Part shown: piece by piece, positions 17,265 through 25,540 of the stretch
Layout of the letters: the number at the start of each line of letters is the position of its first letter
How positions within the stretch are numbered: position 1 is the first letter of the stretch
From: Denitratisoma oestradiolicum
GTDB lineage: Bacteria; Pseudomonadota; Gammaproteobacteria; Burkholderiales; Rhodocyclaceae
DNA: 64,000 nucleotides
Assembly (NCBI RefSeq): GCF_902813185.1
Contig: NZ_LR778301.1
Location: forward strand, 3,080,001 to 3,144,000
Reading direction: 5' to 3'
Position numbers and translations under genes: made by a program
The notes under the pieces: generated by a model
The model's database searches: none
What the model was told of the DNA's origin: nothing
What the model saw: the letters and a program-made list of their open reading frames with translations, nothing else

Positions 17265-18425
17265 TCATTCGACACTGCCACCCTGACGCAGGCTGGCGAT
17301 CTCCTCGGGACTGAAACCTGCCGCCTGCAGCACATCCTGGGTGTCGGTGACATCCGCCGGCCGAACCTGATGCACCGGCTGATGGCGCTCTCCGCCCGCC
17401 AGAATCGGACCCAATTGTTCGAAGCCGCCCTTTTCCGGATGGTTCGCCTGCATGAAGGCGTGCCGGGACCGAAGATGGGCATCGGCCGTCACCTCGGCAA
17501 TGCTCAACACCGGGGCGATGCAGGTATCGTTGCCGGACAAGGCCGCAACCCACTCATCACGGCTGCGGGTGAGGAAGCGCTGCTGGAAGGCCAGCTTCAT
17601 CTCGTCCTGCTTGCTGCTGTCGTACTGGCTGCCGCCGTACTGCTCCAGATCAAGCAGGCGGCACAGATTCTTGAAGAAATGGCCTTCGATGGCGCCGACC
17701 GAAATATGCTTGCCATCGCCCGTGGCATAGACGCCATACCAGGCATACTTGCCGGTCAGCACGGCAGAATTGGGCTTGGTCTCTTCCCCGGTAGCCAGAT
17801 ACTGGTCCAAGTAGAGGGACATCAGGTTCAACACCCCATCGGTGATCGACACGTCAAGATAACTGCCCTGACCGGTCTTGCTCCGCTGCAACAGGGCGGC
17901 AATGATGGACATTGCCGCCTGCATGCCGCCACCGGCGCTGTCTGCCACGGTGGCGCCCGGAATGGCCGGCCGCCCGTCCGCGTCGCGACCGCTGCAACCG
18001 AGGAAGCCCCCCACCGCCAGATAGTTGATGTCGTGACCGACCCACTGGGCATAGGGACCATCCTGACCGTAACCACTGGTGGAGCAATAAACGATACCGG
18101 CGTTCTGCGCCTTGATATCTTCGTAACCCACGCCCAGCCGGGTGGCAACGCCCGGTCGGTAGCTCTCAATGACCACATCCACGCTCTTGGCCAGGCGATG
18201 GATAACCGCACGCCCTTCGTCGGACTTCAGGTCCACCCGGATCTTCTGGGTGCCCCGCCCTGCACCGTAGGCGTGAAACACCGGATCCACCTGCTTGCCA
18301 CTCTTGGCAGCAACCGGTGCGACCTTGATGATGTTCATGCCGTAATCGGCCAGGATGCGCGAAGCCCGCGCTGCCGGACCGACGCTGGCCAGATCGAGGA
18401 CGGTGTAGCCTGTGAGGAATGCCAT
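17265..18425 (-). CDS. Class III CoA-transferase (CaiB/BaiF), copy 3
   Basis: 386 residues of the CaiB/BaiF fold: Y-T-V-L-D-L-A-S-V-G-P at the N-terminus, then V-D-V-V-I-E-S-Y-R-P-G. The catalytic Asp is in T-V-A-D-S-A-G-G near residue 163, before S-K-T-G-Q-G-S-Y-L-D-V-S-I. It sits 15 bp after an acyl-CoA dehydrogenase and 55 bp before the hotdog hydratase pair, in one apparent operon. That fits activation of an acid followed by dehydrogenation and hydration. Substrate not predictable. Confidence 0.88.
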   Translation of the reverse strand: MAFLTGYTVLDLASVGPAARASRILADYGMNIIKVAPVAAKSGKQVDPVFHAYGAGRGTQKIRVDLKSDEGRAVIHRLAKSVDVVIESYRPGVATRLGVGYEDIKAQNAGIVYCSTSGYGQDGPYAQWVGHDINYLAVGGFLGCSGRDADGRPAIPGATVADSAGGGMQAAMSIIAALLQRSKTGQGSYLDVSITDGVLNLMSLYLDQYLATGEETKPNSAVLTGKYAWYGVYATGDGKHISVGAIEGHFFKNLCRLLDLEQYGGSQYDSSKQDEMKLAFQQRFLTRSRDEWVAALSGNDTCIAPVLSIAEVTADAHLRSRHAFMQANHPEKGGFEQLGPILAGGERHQPVHQVRPADVTDTQDVLQAAGFSPEEIASLRQGGSVE

Positions 18426-18440
18426 ACCCGTGACCCGTGA

Positions 18441-19622
18441 TCAGAAGTTGCGGGGGAGACCCAGACCACGGGTGGCAATGATGTTCTTCTGCACTTCAGA
18501 AGAACCGCCGCCGACGGTGTCGATCACGCAGTAGGTATAGCAGCTCTCGGGACGGCCCTTAAGCGGCGCATCCTCGGTATGCAGGGCCAGCTGGGCACCG
18601 GGACCGACGATGTCCATGGTGGCGTCGGCCACGCGACGGGACAACTCGGTGGCGAACAGCTTGTAGTGGGAAGCCTGGACCGTCGGCGCCTTGTTGCTGT
18701 TGATGGCGGTATCGACGAAACGCACACCCAACAGACGGGCCACTTCGCAATCGGTCGCCAGTTGGGCGACCTTCTGACGCATCACCGGATCATCCTTCAG
18801 GGCCTTGCCGTCGTGCTTGGCTTCCTTCACATAGTCGCACAACAGCTCCACCCGACCACGGATCGGAGCAAAGGTGAACAGGGTGAAACGCTCAATGTCC
18901 AGGGCTTCGGCGATGTACTGGAAGCCCTTGTTCTGCTGGCCGACGAGATAGTCGTTATGAACAACGACATTGTCGAAGAATACGGCATTGGTCCGCTCGT
19001 TGCCCATGGTGTACATGGGCTGAATGGTCAGACCCGGATCGTCCATGCGGATCAGAAACAGGGAGATACCGTGGTGCTTGGGGGCGTCGGGATCGGTGCG
19101 GGCACCCACCCAGTACCAATCGGCGAAGTGGGCCGAGGTGGTGAACACCTTCTGACCATTGAGCACCCAGTTATCGCCCTGGCGCTCGGCCTTCAAACGC
19201 ATGGCGGCGGAATCGGAGCCAGCGCTGGGTTCGGAATAGCCCACGGCGAACTCGATCTTGGCATCCAGGATCTGGGGCAGGAATTCCTGCTTCAGCTTCT
19301 CGGAGCCCACCTTGATCAGGGTCTTGCCGATGATGCCCACGCCCTTGCCGATCTGGGGAGCGCCAACCGAGGACAGTTTCTCGTTCAGCAGATATTCGTA
19401 GAAGCCTTCGCCATCCTGACCACCGTATTCCTTGGGCCAAGTAATGCCCAGCCAGCCCTTTTCGGCCAGTTTTTTCATGAAGGCGCGACGCTCGGGCGTA
19501 TCGCAAACCTGGGCCATGTTCTCCCGGGTGACATCCATCACCTTCGGATCGTAATTCGCCTTCAGGAATTCATCCACTTCCCGCAGAAACTGACACTCTT
19601 TTTCAGAGAATTCAAAGTCCAT
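18441..19622 (-). CDS. Acyl-CoA dehydrogenase, subunit B of a possible heteromeric pair
   Basis: 393 residues. N-terminal M-D-F-E-F-S-E-K-E, G-I-T-W-P-K-E-Y-G-G near 60, the FAD block G-Y-S-E-P-S-A-G-S-D near 130, and a C-terminal V-G-G-G-S-S-E-V-Q-K-N-I-I-A that contacts FAD/adenine in this family. The layout matches the larger FadE-type dehydrogenases found in steroid and bile-acid clusters. First gene of its transcript: 240 bp upstream hold no gene. The TACAAT at 19759-19764 on the minus strand could be its -10, without a clear -35. Confidence 0.87.
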   Translation of the reverse strand: MDFEFSEKECQFLREVDEFLKANYDPKVMDVTRENMAQVCDTPERRAFMKKLAEKGWLGITWPKEYGGQDGEGFYEYLLNEKLSSVGAPQIGKGVGIIGKTLIKVGSEKLKQEFLPQILDAKIEFAVGYSEPSAGSDSAAMRLKAERQGDNWVLNGQKVFTTSAHFADWYWVGARTDPDAPKHHGISLFLIRMDDPGLTIQPMYTMGNERTNAVFFDNVVVHNDYLVGQQNKGFQYIAEALDIERFTLFTFAPIRGRVELLCDYVKEAKHDGKALKDDPVMRQKVAQLATDCEVARLLGVRFVDTAINSNKAPTVQASHYKLFATELSRRVADATMDIVGPGAQLALHTEDAPLKGRPESCYTYCVIDTVGGGSSEVQKNIIATRGLGLPRNF

Positions 19623-19862
19623 GATCCAACCCCATCTGGTGAATGTGTTCTATGACAGTCCGGCTGTTCCGACGCTCTTCTCGCCCAAGCCGGTCCCGTA
19701 TCCAGCGACTGAAGCACCCCGTTTCGCGAAGCGCTCCGCGCTTTACTAGCCGTTTCTGATTGTAGCGATTGCCCCCATACCACCAGCACAATCTCGGAAT
19801 CTGAATCGGCCTATTAAATATCCGAAAGGGTCAGCCCCCCAGAGGCACCGCCCCTCTTGCCA

Positions 19863-21095
19863 TCAGCCCAGGACGCCCTTTTGGCGGACTTCGGCGATCT
19901 TGGCGTCATCGTAGCCCAGCACCTGACGCAGCACCTCTTCGCTGTGCTGCCCCACGGTCGGTGCCTTGGCAGGCTCGGGCAGTTGCTCGCCGACGAATTG
20001 CACCGGGAAACCCAGCATGTCGGCACCGTGCTGTTCATGATGCAGGATCTTGAAGCGATCCTGGAACTGGGGATCGTCCACAATGTTCTTGGGCGTATTC
20101 ACCGGCGCGATCGGCGTGTTGATCTTGACGCTGAAGTCCAACCACTCCTTGGTGGTCTTGGTCTTGAAAATGTCCCGCAGCACAGCCTGGAGCTCCCGGT
20201 TGCCCCGGGCATGGTCGGCGTACTTGGAACCGGGCCACTTCTCGAACAGGTCCATGCGGCCGACGCCTTCGCAAAAGTTCTTCCAGAAGGCCTGCTCGGA
20301 GGCCATGAACAGCACATGGCCGTCGGCGGATTCGTAGAGCTGGTAGCGCACGCCTTCCTTCATGCCGGCGGTGGCCACCGGGCGGCGTTTGTAACCGTCG
20401 GCCTTGTTGCCGGTCACCACATCCTCGGGACGGGCATAGGCCATGTGGCTCTCGTTGCGATACCAGTCGAAGGCGGCGGCGGCATCGGACTGGGCCAATT
20501 CCATGAAGCAGCCCTCGCCGGTTTCGCGGGCACGGATCACTGCCGCCAGCACGGCCAGGCCGCCGAACAGGGGCGCGGCATTGATACCGATGCCGACATG
20601 TTCGGGGATGTAGCAGAAGCCCTGTTCATCGTAGGCGGGTATCACGGCGCCAGACCAGGTATCGTAGGCGATGCCATGAGAGGGCATGTCACGGTAGGGA
20701 CCGGTCATGCCATAGCCGGAAACCGTAATGAAGACGAGCTTCGGATTGATCTTCTTCAATTCCTCGTAGCCCAGCCCATACTTGGCCAGGGCGCCCGGCT
20801 TCGAGGCCTCGATCACCACGTCGGCATCCTTCACCAGATCCTTGTAGATCTGCTGGGCTTCCGGCTTCTTCAGGTCCAGGGTGATGCTCTTCTTGCCCCG
20901 GTTGAGGTGATAGTGCATCAGGGACACGCCCTCGATGATGGGCCAGGTCATTTCCCGGATGTAGTCTCCGGCGGGGGTCTCGACCTTGATGATGTCCGCC
21001 CCCAGATCGGCGAAAGCGGTGGTGATGGCGGCCGGCCCCAGAATGGAGCTCTCGATGATGCGCAGGCCTGAAAGCGGAGGACGTTGATTACTCAT
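19863..21095 (-). CDS. Class III CoA-transferase-like protein lacking the catalytic aspartate, copy 4
   Basis: 410 residues with normal family length and fold: G-L-R-I-I-E-S-S-I-L-G-P at the start, D-V-V-I-E-A-S-K-P-G, and R-E-T-G-E-G-C-F-M-E near 210. At the position of the catalytic Asp the alignment reads G-I-G-I-N-A-A-P-L-F-G-G, so no Asp is present. It may be an inactive partner of another CoA-transferase, or use a different residue. The start M-S-N-Q-R at 21095 was chosen by homology; the longer frame lacks family sequence. Confidence 0.82.
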   Translation of the reverse strand: MSNQRPPLSGLRIIESSILGPAAITTAFADLGADIIKVETPAGDYIREMTWPIIEGVSLMHYHLNRGKKSITLDLKKPEAQQIYKDLVKDADVVIEASKPGALAKYGLGYEELKKINPKLVFITVSGYGMTGPYRDMPSHGIAYDTWSGAVIPAYDEQGFCYIPEHVGIGINAAPLFGGLAVLAAVIRARETGEGCFMELAQSDAAAAFDWYRNESHMAYARPEDVVTGNKADGYKRRPVATAGMKEGVRYQLYESADGHVLFMASEQAFWKNFCEGVGRMDLFEKWPGSKYADHARGNRELQAVLRDIFKTKTTKEWLDFSVKINTPIAPVNTPKNIVDDPQFQDRFKILHHEQHGADMLGFPVQFVGEQLPEPAKAPTVGQHSEEVLRQVLGYDDAKIAEVRQKGVLG

Positions 21096-21239
21096 GTCGG
21101 CGACCTTCTTGGTTGGATTGAGAAATGTGTCCGGCAAGGCGGAAACCAGCCAAAAGTTTATGCCAGCCCGAACGTCCTGCCCCACTTCTGAATCGGACGT
21201 TTATGACTCATTTAAGGTCAGAGCCCGCACCACCAGCGC

Positions 21240-21265
21240 AAAGGGGAGCGCAAGCGCTCCCCTTT
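21240..21265. terminator. Perfect 12-bp hairpin, probable terminator after the amidohydrolase gene
   Basis: AAAGGGGAGCGC (21240-21251) and its exact complement (21254-21265) surround two bases. It lies 23 bases past the amidohydrolase stop on the minus strand and ends in TTT in either direction. It separates that transcript from the CoA-transferase gene at 21095. Confidence 0.65.
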
Positions 21266-21288
21266 GCTGGTCCTGCCACGATGCGGAA

Positions 21289-22269
21289 TTACTTCTTGGG
21301 TGCCCGCTTGGTGGGCTCGATGCCGGTCAGACGGGCGATGTTCAGACCCAGGATGTTGGCCTTGTCCTTTTCCGTCAGTTGCTGGTAGCCCCAGTTCTTC
21401 TGCAGTTCCTCGGGCATTTCCAGGTTGGCGATGTAATCCACCACCCGGCCCAGGTGGTCGAAGGGCAGGTCGAAGCCCAGCACCAGCTTGTCGGAATCCA
21501 TCCACTGCAGAGCGGTACCGATGGTGTGATAGCCGCGATAGGGCGCCCGCTGGTACCAGCCGATGATGCCGGACAGGCTCATGTAGAGGTTCTTGTGCTT
21601 GCCGCAGAGGCCGATCAGCTCCTCCGAATTGGGCCAGCCGGCGTGATAGGCGATGATCTTCAGCTCGGGGAAGGCCAGCATGATGTCGTCCAGCTGGCGC
21701 ACTTCGCAGTGGGAGCCGGGCTGGGGACAGACGTAGGCGGCGCCGGTATGCATGGTCAGGGGCACGCCCAGTTCGCAGGCCTTCTCGTAGAAGGGCCACA
21801 TGCGGCGGTCGTTGAGGGGCCCGATGTCCTCGGGGGCGTAAACCTTGCACAACTTGGCGCCCCGCTCCTTCACCAGGTATTCCAGTTCCCAGTTGGCGTG
21901 CTCGATACCGCGACGCATGACGGGACCCACGTTGGCTTCCAGATACATCCGATCGGGATAGGGCTCGATCTGCTGCATCATGAAGCCGTTGGTGGACATG
22001 GAGACCACGCCGCCGGTGATGTCCATCATCGGTTCCCGCAGGCAGAAAGCCACGTCCACGTTGTACATGTCCATGTACTTCATCAGCGGGGCGGCCAGGG
22101 GCTCGGGCCAGTCACTGTCCAGATCCACATTGGCCCAGGCCTTCAGTACACCATTGACGCTGCTGTGCCAGTGGGCCATGCCGGGGTAGTAACCGATCTC
22201 GCTCATGGTTTGGAGATTCATGAAGTGGAACTCGGTCATCGCAACAAAGTAATCAGGCCTGCTCATCAT
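21289..22269 (-). CDS. Amidohydrolase-2 family metal-dependent hydrolase or decarboxylase
   Basis: 326 residues of the amidohydrolase TIM-barrel family (PF04909-like). Recognisable blocks are L-T-M-H-T-G-A-A-Y near 185, I-I-A-Y-H-A-G-W-P-N near 225, and the terminal G-F-D-L-P-F-D-H near 285, whose His/His/Asp would bind metal. The N-terminal H-x-H seen in many members is not obvious; M-A-H-W-H near residue 31 is the only candidate. Members hydrolyse C-C or C-N bonds or decarboxylate aromatic acids. In this cluster a ring-opening or decarboxylation step is plausible but unproven. Two in-frame ATGs start the gene. Confidence 0.75.
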   Translation of the reverse strand: MMSRPDYFVAMTEFHFMNLQTMSEIGYYPGMAHWHSSVNGVLKAWANVDLDSDWPEPLAAPLMKYMDMYNVDVAFCLREPMMDITGGVVSMSTNGFMMQQIEPYPDRMYLEANVGPVMRRGIEHANWELEYLVKERGAKLCKVYAPEDIGPLNDRRMWPFYEKACELGVPLTMHTGAAYVCPQPGSHCEVRQLDDIMLAFPELKIIAYHAGWPNSEELIGLCGKHKNLYMSLSGIIGWYQRAPYRGYHTIGTALQWMDSDKLVLGFDLPFDHLGRVVDYIANLEMPEELQKNWGYQQLTEKDKANILGLNIARLTGIEPTKRAPKK

Positions 22270-22342
22270 TGCTCCTCTCTTCTTGGTTTGTGGTCACGGC
22301 TTCAAGTCCGCTTCCGTTGGGGGTCCTGCCTCGTATTGCGGA

Positions 22343-23023
22343 TCAGTGGCTTTCCAGCCCGGTTACCCGGATGCCGGCATGGCAACTGTACTGCTTGTTG
22401 ATGAAGATCAGCACCGAGGTCATGGCCTCGACGGCGGCGGCGTTGGCGATGCCCCCGGCGTGGAAGCCGCGCATACCGCCCGCCTCCACCAGTTTGATCA
22501 CTTCGGCACGGGCTTCCTTGGAGTCGCCGCAGACCAGCACGTCACACTCCAGACCCTGGCCCTCCTGAAGATGATGGGCCGCCACGTTCTGGAAGGCGGA
22601 GACCACCCGCACGTTCTCGCCCAGCAGGGCCTGAGCGATCTGGCCGGCTGAGCCCTCGGGGGGCAGCTGCACCCGCGCCACCTTGGGCGGCACCAGGGGC
22701 ACCGTCACGTCGATCAGGATCTTGCCCTGCAGGGCGGACCTCACCGACTCCAGGGTGCTGGTCTGATGGCTGAAGGGCACCGTCATCGCCACGATATCGG
22801 CGGCCTGAGCAGCGGCCAGATTGTCCATGGCCCGGACTGTAACGGCCGCCACGCCCCGCGCGTCCATCACTTTCTTGAGGTCTGCGGCGGCGGCTTCCGC
22901 CTTGTCCTGGGTACGGGAACCGATGATTACCTCGTAACCCGCCTGGGCCCAGCGCCGGGCCAGGCCCGTGCCCAGGTCGCCGGTGCCGCCGAGGATTGCA
23001 ATGACTGGAAGTTTTTCGCTCAT
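22343..23023 (-). CDS. F420H2:NADP oxidoreductase-like protein (coenzyme F420-dependent NADP reductase family)
   Basis: 226 residues. The N-terminal dinucleotide motif is V-I-A-I-L-G-G-T-G-D-L-G-T-G-L-A, followed by G-S-R-T-Q-D-K-A-E, which favours NADP over NAD. V-A-M-T-V-P-F and V-S-A-F-Q-N-V-A-A-H-H follow, as in Fno-type enzymes that exchange hydride between NADPH and F420. The start M-S-E-K-L-P at 23023 was chosen by homology. With the LLM oxidoreductase in the same cluster it suggests F420 chemistry, uncommon but not unknown in Proteobacteria. It could instead act on NADP with another partner. Confidence 0.78.
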   Translation of the reverse strand: MSEKLPVIAILGGTGDLGTGLARRWAQAGYEVIIGSRTQDKAEAAAADLKKVMDARGVAAVTVRAMDNLAAAQAADIVAMTVPFSHQTSTLESVRSALQGKILIDVTVPLVPPKVARVQLPPEGSAGQIAQALLGENVRVVSAFQNVAAHHLQEGQGLECDVLVCGDSKEARAEVIKLVEAGGMRGFHAGGIANAAAVEAMTSVLIFINKQYSCHAGIRVTGLESH

Positions 23024-23114
23024 GGTGTGTTCCTTGCTGTTGTCTATCGGCGGGCCATGAGGTTCATCGCCCGCCGCTCTCAGGGGTACGGCTAATCGCC
23101 GCCGAACTGTGATC

Positions 23115-23894
23115 TTACCGTCCGGTGTAGTTCGGCTTGCGTTTTTCGGCGAAGGCGCGGGGGCCTTCCTTGGCATCCTCGGACTGGAACACCCGGGCCG
23201 ACATGGTCTTTTCCAGCACGAACTTGGGCTCGTTGTTCAGGGCCCGCACCGCGATTTCTTTGGCAGTACGCACGGCCAGGGGACCGTTCTGGCAGATCTT
23301 CTCAGCCCAGGCCAGGGCTTCTTCCATCAACTTGTCCGCCGGCACGATCTTGTTGATCAAACCGATGTCGTAGGCACGCTTGGCGTCGATGTTGTTCGCC
23401 GTCAGCAACAGCTCCATGGCCACTGCCCAGGGAATCTGCTGGGGCAGCCGGATATGGGTGCCGCCCGCCGGCACCACGCCCCAGCGTACCTCGCCCAGGC
23501 CGAAGATGGCATTCTCGGAGGCGATGCGGATGTCCATGCCTTGCAGGAACTCCAGGCCCCCGGCGATGCACACGCCGTTCACTGCGGCGATGATGGGTTT
23601 GTAGATCTGCTGGAAGGGCCGCTTGGCCGGGTCCTCGTAGCCCATGGAATCACCGCCGGCGATGGCGGGCAGGGCATCCTTGAGGTCCATGCCGGCGCAG
23701 AAGGCCTTCTGGCCGGCGCCGGTGATCACCGCCACCCACAGATCCGGGTCTGCATTGAAATCGTCGAAGGCCGCATCCATGCCGACCAGCATCTCCCTGG
23801 TGAAGGAGTTCATGGCCTCGGGGCGGTTGATGGTCATCAGGGCGATGCGGCCGCGCTTTTCGTAGGTGAAGGTGGGGGGCAGGGTCAATGCCAT
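23115..23894 (-). CDS. Enoyl-CoA hydratase (crotonase family)
   Basis: 259 residues of the crotonase fold: T-I-N-R-P-E-A-M-N-S, the oxyanion block K-A-F-C-A-G-M-D-L-K near 65-74, and V-N-G-V-C-I-A-G-G-L-E near 106-116. The second catalytic region is V-R-W-G-V-V-P-A-G-G-T. The tail F-A-E-K-R-K-P-N-Y-T-G-R is typical of ECH enzymes in steroid and terpenoid clusters. Glu positions match a hydratase better than the copy at 9769. It opens the group with the reductase and amidohydrolase downstream. Confidence 0.85.
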   Translation of the reverse strand: MALTLPPTFTYEKRGRIALMTINRPEAMNSFTREMLVGMDAAFDDFNADPDLWVAVITGAGQKAFCAGMDLKDALPAIAGGDSMGYEDPAKRPFQQIYKPIIAAVNGVCIAGGLEFLQGMDIRIASENAIFGLGEVRWGVVPAGGTHIRLPQQIPWAVAMELLLTANNIDAKRAYDIGLINKIVPADKLMEEALAWAEKICQNGPLAVRTAKEIAVRALNNEPKFVLEKTMSARVFQSEDAKEGPRAFAEKRKPNYTGR

Positions 23895-23937
23895 TTTTGT
23901 GTTCCTTTATGGGATCAGGATTCGTGAAACTCGGATT

Positions 23938-24351
23938 TCAGGCGCGCCGGAAGTAAGGCAGAGTCACGGCATCGGTCACGGCCCTGAATTCCACCTGGAC
24001 CGGCATGCCGATTTTCAGTTCCTCCGGCGGGCAATCCAGCATCTGGGTCAATACTCGAACGCCTTCCTCCATTTCCACCACCACCGGCGCATAGGGCGCG
24101 GCATTGCCAAAGGCCGGATGCAGGGCGCGGGCCACCACGGTCCAGGTGAAGATCGTGCCCTTGCCGCTGGAACGTACCCATTCCCAATCAAAGGAGCTGC
24201 ACTGGGCGCAGATCTCACGCGGCACGTGACGGAAGGTGCCGCAGCACTTGCAGCGCTGGAAGCGCAACTCCCCCTGGCGGCACCAGTCGTAGAACTCCTT
24301 GCTCAGCCCTTCCAGGGCCGGCAGGGGCTTGTCGTAGGCTATCTCAGTCAT
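23938..24351 (-). CDS. DUF35 Zn-ribbon/OB-fold protein, partner of the thiolase-fold enzyme
   Basis: 137 residues: a rubredoxin-like zinc ribbon with C34, C37, C48 and C51 (C-K-C-C-G then C-A-Q-C), followed by an OB-fold with G-T-I-F-T-W-T-V-V-A-R-A near 85 and G-M-P-V-Q-V-E-F. DUF35 proteins pair with thiolase-fold enzymes. In the steroid pathway a DUF35 domain (ChsH2) forms the retro-aldolase with Ltp2. It lies 11 bp after the thiolase-like gene, supporting a complex. Confidence 0.87.
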   Translation of the reverse strand: MTEIAYDKPLPALEGLSKEFYDWCRQGELRFQRCKCCGTFRHVPREICAQCSSFDWEWVRSSGKGTIFTWTVVARALHPAFGNAAPYAPVVVEMEEGVRVLTQMLDCPPEELKIGMPVQVEFRAVTDAVTLPYFRRA

Positions 24352-24362
24352 TTTGCTTCTCC

Positions 24363-25526
24363 TTAGCGTCGCAGGATGGCGATGCTGCCATCACCGAAAT
24401 CGCCCCAGCCGGTGACGACGCCGATCTCGGCATCCTTCACCTGGCGCTGGCCGGCGTCGCCCCGCAACTGGCGCACGGCTTCCACCACGTGGCCGATGCC
24501 CAGGGTGTGGGCATGGGACAAGAGACCGCCGTGGGTGTTCACCGGCAGGCGGCCGCCCAGTTCGATGCCACCGTTCTCGACGAAGGCACCGCCTTCGCCC
24601 CGCTGGCAGAAGCCGGCTTCTTCCAGTTGCTGAATCACCTCGAAAGTGAAGCAGTCATAGATTTCGGCGAAGTCCGCATCGGCCGGGGTGATGCCCGCCA
24701 TGCGGAAGGCCTCGGGCGCGGCGTTGGTGAGGCCGGTGCGGTGGAATTCGGGCCGGTTGGTGATCTCGTCGGCCGGATAGGGCTGACCCGCCGCCGCGCC
24801 CATGATGTAGATGGGCTTCTGCTTCATGTCCAGAGCCCGCTCCACGCTGGTGACGATGAAGGCTGCGGCGCCATCGGTCTCCACGCAGCAGTCGAAGAGC
24901 CGGTAGGGATCGGCGATCATCTGCGAGGCCAGGTAGTCTTCCATGGTCAGGGGCTTGCCATGCATCAAGGCCGTGGGGTTCAACTGGGCGTGCTTCCTCA
25001 TGGCAATGGCCACGGCACCCAGCTGTTCATAGGTGGTGCCGTACTCATGCATGTGGCGCCGGGCCATCAGGGCGTACCACTGGGGCGGCGCCGTGAGACC
25101 GAAGGGCATGTAGAAGTCCCGGGCGATGCGGGCACCGGGAATGGAGTCCGGATCGTTGGCCGAGGTCTCCCGCACCCGGGCACCGGAAAAACCGTTCCAG
25201 CCGGCCGGTACCATCACATAATCCGCGGCGCCCGTGACCACGGCCATGGCGGCGGCCCGGATGGAGCCCACAGAGGCGGCGCCGCCCATATGCAGGGTGG
25301 CGGCAAAACGCAGGTTGGTACAACCCAGGCTGGCGGCGAAAGCTTCGGCCTTGCCCACGTTGGGGAAAGGCATGATGCCGTCGATCTGGTTGGCCTTGAG
25401 GCCGGCATCCTCCAGGGCAGCCACGGCTGCCTTGAGCTGGATACCCATTTCGGAGAGCCCGGAACCGGGCTTGCGGCAGACCGGGGTGTCCCCGATGCCG
25501 ACGATACAGGCTTTGTCCTTCAGCAT
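24363..25526 (-). CDS. Thiolase-fold protein without nucleophilic cysteine, probable Ltp2-type aldolase
   Basis: 387 residues of the SCP2/lipid-transfer thiolase branch. Where thiolases carry the nucleophile (N-x-x-C-S-S-G type) this protein has H-M-G-G-A-A-S-V-G at 79-87, with no cysteine. The C-terminal H-G-G-L-L-S-H-A-H-T-L-G-I-G block and I-Y-D-C-F-T near 300 are kept. Loss of the cysteine together with an adjacent DUF35 gene matches Ltp2-like retro-aldolases, which cleave a 17-hydroxy side chain as an acyl-CoA. I infer C-C cleavage rather than thiolysis. The start at M-L-K-D-K was chosen by homology. Confidence 0.82.
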   Translation of the reverse strand: MLKDKACIVGIGDTPVCRKPGSGLSEMGIQLKAAVAALEDAGLKANQIDGIMPFPNVGKAEAFAASLGCTNLRFAATLHMGGAASVGSIRAAAMAVVTGAADYVMVPAGWNGFSGARVRETSANDPDSIPGARIARDFYMPFGLTAPPQWYALMARRHMHEYGTTYEQLGAVAIAMRKHAQLNPTALMHGKPLTMEDYLASQMIADPYRLFDCCVETDGAAAFIVTSVERALDMKQKPIYIMGAAAGQPYPADEITNRPEFHRTGLTNAAPEAFRMAGITPADADFAEIYDCFTFEVIQQLEEAGFCQRGEGGAFVENGGIELGGRLPVNTHGGLLSHAHTLGIGHVVEAVRQLRGDAGQRQVKDAEIGVVTGWGDFGDGSIAILRR

Positions 25527-25540
25527 GGAAGCTCCCGTTT

